Below are positions 62,815-64,000 of a DNA stretch of 64,000 bases, piece after piece. The stretch spans positions 3,720,001-3,784,000 of the forward strand of contig JBCAQO010000002.1 of assembly GCA_039111635.1 (NCBI GenBank). The letters are read 5' to 3'. A program made the translations under genes and the position numbers. The notes under the pieces were generated by a model, which was not told the DNA's origin, made no database searches, and saw only the letters and a program-made list of their open reading frames with translations. The DNA is from Heterobasidion occidentale. Lineage: Eukaryota > Basidiomycota > Agaricomycetes > Russulales > Bondarzewiaceae. The first letter of the stretch is position 1, and each line of letters opens with the position of its first letter.

Positions 62815-64000
62815 ACCAGGGAGTTGAGGAACCCCTGGTTTTAACATGATGACGGAGAGGAAAGGACCCTCCGCATCACAGGTACCGGTTTCATGCACAG
62901 GACGCCGGAACGAACGTCCTGCATGACGTTAAACTGTGAAAAGATAAGAAGGCAGGGGAAGTACCTGACCATTTCGCGTTGCAGCCCTCCGGTCTCAAGA
63001 TGAAGGACAAGCATTCAACACTCTCGTTGTCAAGAGGTATTCTGACAAGCGAATCGGGCGTCCCGCTTGGATCCCCAGTTTTACAGGGCCCTTTCCGCAT
63101 TAGGAGGCCCTTAGGATTCACAACATAACCGACTGGTACATGAATGATGCATGAATATTGGTGGGAAATCGTGTTGCATACCCACCGTTGGGGAACGGTG
63201 GACCAACCTCGCTGTCAAGGTCTGACAGGTGTCTTGGACGTCCCACTTTGGATCTCCAGTTTTACAGGGTCTTTTCCGCATTAGGGGACCCTATCAGCGA
63301 TGCAGGAACTGATGGCCGCACTCCATTAGTACCCAAAACGGAGAAAGAACATCCGCAACGATGTAAAACTACGAAAGGCTTGGTCCGCAATGACGATAAA
63401 CTAGTTACCGTCCGGAACGACGCTAAAGCTACCAAGACCCTCGGAGCGTGGTTGCATTCTGGCAGACGGTGGAAGTGAGGGCCTCCACCGTTGCAGAACC
63501 CTGCCGACTAGGTCGAGGCGCTTCCATATTCCATACGCCCTACAGTAAAAGAATATGGGGTCGACACGGTTCAATTCCGTGCGAGGGGTTTGGGGACATG
63601 GAACGGGTTGTCAGTCTTCCGACGACAAGACCACGACTACTCCATGGTACGCCCATTCTACCCTTGAAGTCCGAAGCAAGGATTCCGCTTCAAGGGCCAG
63701 TCAAGAGGCAACTGGGACCGTGCCTCGTGTTGCGATCATCCGCAACGATGTAAAACTACGCCCGTCCGCAAAGACGTTAAACTACCACTCCTTTCAGCAT
63801 AGGAGATGTCGATCGACATCGTTGTTGACACCACGATGTTGATCTAGTCCGCAATGACGATAAACTATTTACTCCTTCAAGTATAGGAGACGTGGTTGAT
63901 GGTCACGACCTTGACCATCAACTAGTCCGAAATGACCTTAAACTACCCTCACCCCGGAGGATTAAATCTATCGAGGCTCGGGAGGTTCAAGCCAGGCGAT
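62815..64000 (+). repeat. hairpin array with a repeated 20-base motif in the tail of element F
   Basis: No ORF. At least eight degenerate copies of TCCGCAATGACGATAAACTA occur at about 62917, 63352, 63384, 63411, 63739, 63765, 63848 and 63926. Between them are perfect hairpins: 62898-62921 (7-bp stem), 63182-63201 (8-bp stem, GGGG loop), 63212-63228, 63466-63491, 63805-63820 (16-bp palindrome) and 63895-63922 (10-bp stem). Two further hairpins, 63085-63111 and 63266-63292, share a loop and differ by a compensated base pair. Confidence 0.75.

Larger units (their letters stand above)
57114..64000 (+). mobile_element. Ty3/gypsy chromovirus, element F (5' end inside, 3' end outside)
   Basis: A plus-strand element with 5' LTR, self-primer site, gag with a deletion, RT, RNase H with a deletion, integrase, chromodomain, a post-pol ORF and a hairpin-rich tail. 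No copy of the LTR start (TGTTATGACTTGACC) is found before 64000, so the 3' LTR lies beyond the window. It belongs to another family than A, B and D. Confidence 0.92.

Noticed and set aside
63500..63600. tRNA gene around the T-arm-like hairpin
   Set aside because: The acceptor stem partner, D arm and anticodon arm are not found at the right distances.
62815..64000. CRISPR-like array in the tail of element F
   Set aside because: The repeats are degenerate, unevenly spaced, lie inside a eukaryotic retrotransposon and alternate with hairpins, not with unique spacers of constant length.

Overview
The window is nuclear DNA of a filamentous basidiomycete, most likely an Agaricomycete mushroom. The genes carry many short introns of about 50-60 nt, the protein sequences look like Agaricomycete orthologues, and the window is loaded with Ty3/gypsy chromodomain retrotransposons plus one Ty1/copia element. 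No bacterial features, CRISPR arrays or rRNA genes are present.

Layout. 1-6268: 5' LTR and decayed gag-pol of a minus-strand gypsy element (element A). 7118-7786: first member of an unrecognised gene family. 8261-26452: a nested retrotransposon complex. A copia element, bounded by a CTCAG target duplication, is interrupted by a mosaic of gypsy pieces: the element C 3' part, an A-type 3' tail, plus-strand element D, an inverted LTR, and the element B 5' half. 26833-29080: two more members of the gene family, one broken. 29471-33995: divergent VPS11 (HOPS/CORVET tethering) and ATP18-like (ATP synthase subunit j). 33996-38706: a GC-rich region without a convincing gene. 38707-42769: SKN7-type stress response regulator. 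43839-45697: APN1-type AP endonuclease. 46330-51814: three more family members. 52601-55986: divergent RPN6 and RPN7, two proteasome lid subunits sharing a 147-bp promoter. 56217-56609: a mariner-type MITE. 57114-64000: a plus-strand gypsy element (element F) with its 5' LTR, deleted gag-pol, a post-pol ORF and a long array of hairpins. Its 3' end lies outside the window.

The most unusual signals are in the gypsy elements. In three families the base run just after the 5' LTR is the exact complement of ten bases about 33 bp downstream of the LTR TATA region, as in the self-primed Tf1 group. The transcript leaders inferred from that start are almost purged of AUG: 0 in 783 nt in A, 0 in 1,771 nt in B, and 1 in 677 nt in F. 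LTR families A and B nevertheless keep a related AUG-less ORF of 100-108 codons, with mainly synonymous changes in its core. Element F ends in a hairpin array with a repeated 20-base motif and a compensatory stem change. The six-member family of about 200-250-residue proteins is the other candidate for something undescribed.

Exon structures were worked out by hand from splice signals and remembered family conservation, so they are predictions. All family assignments are from recognition, not from searches.
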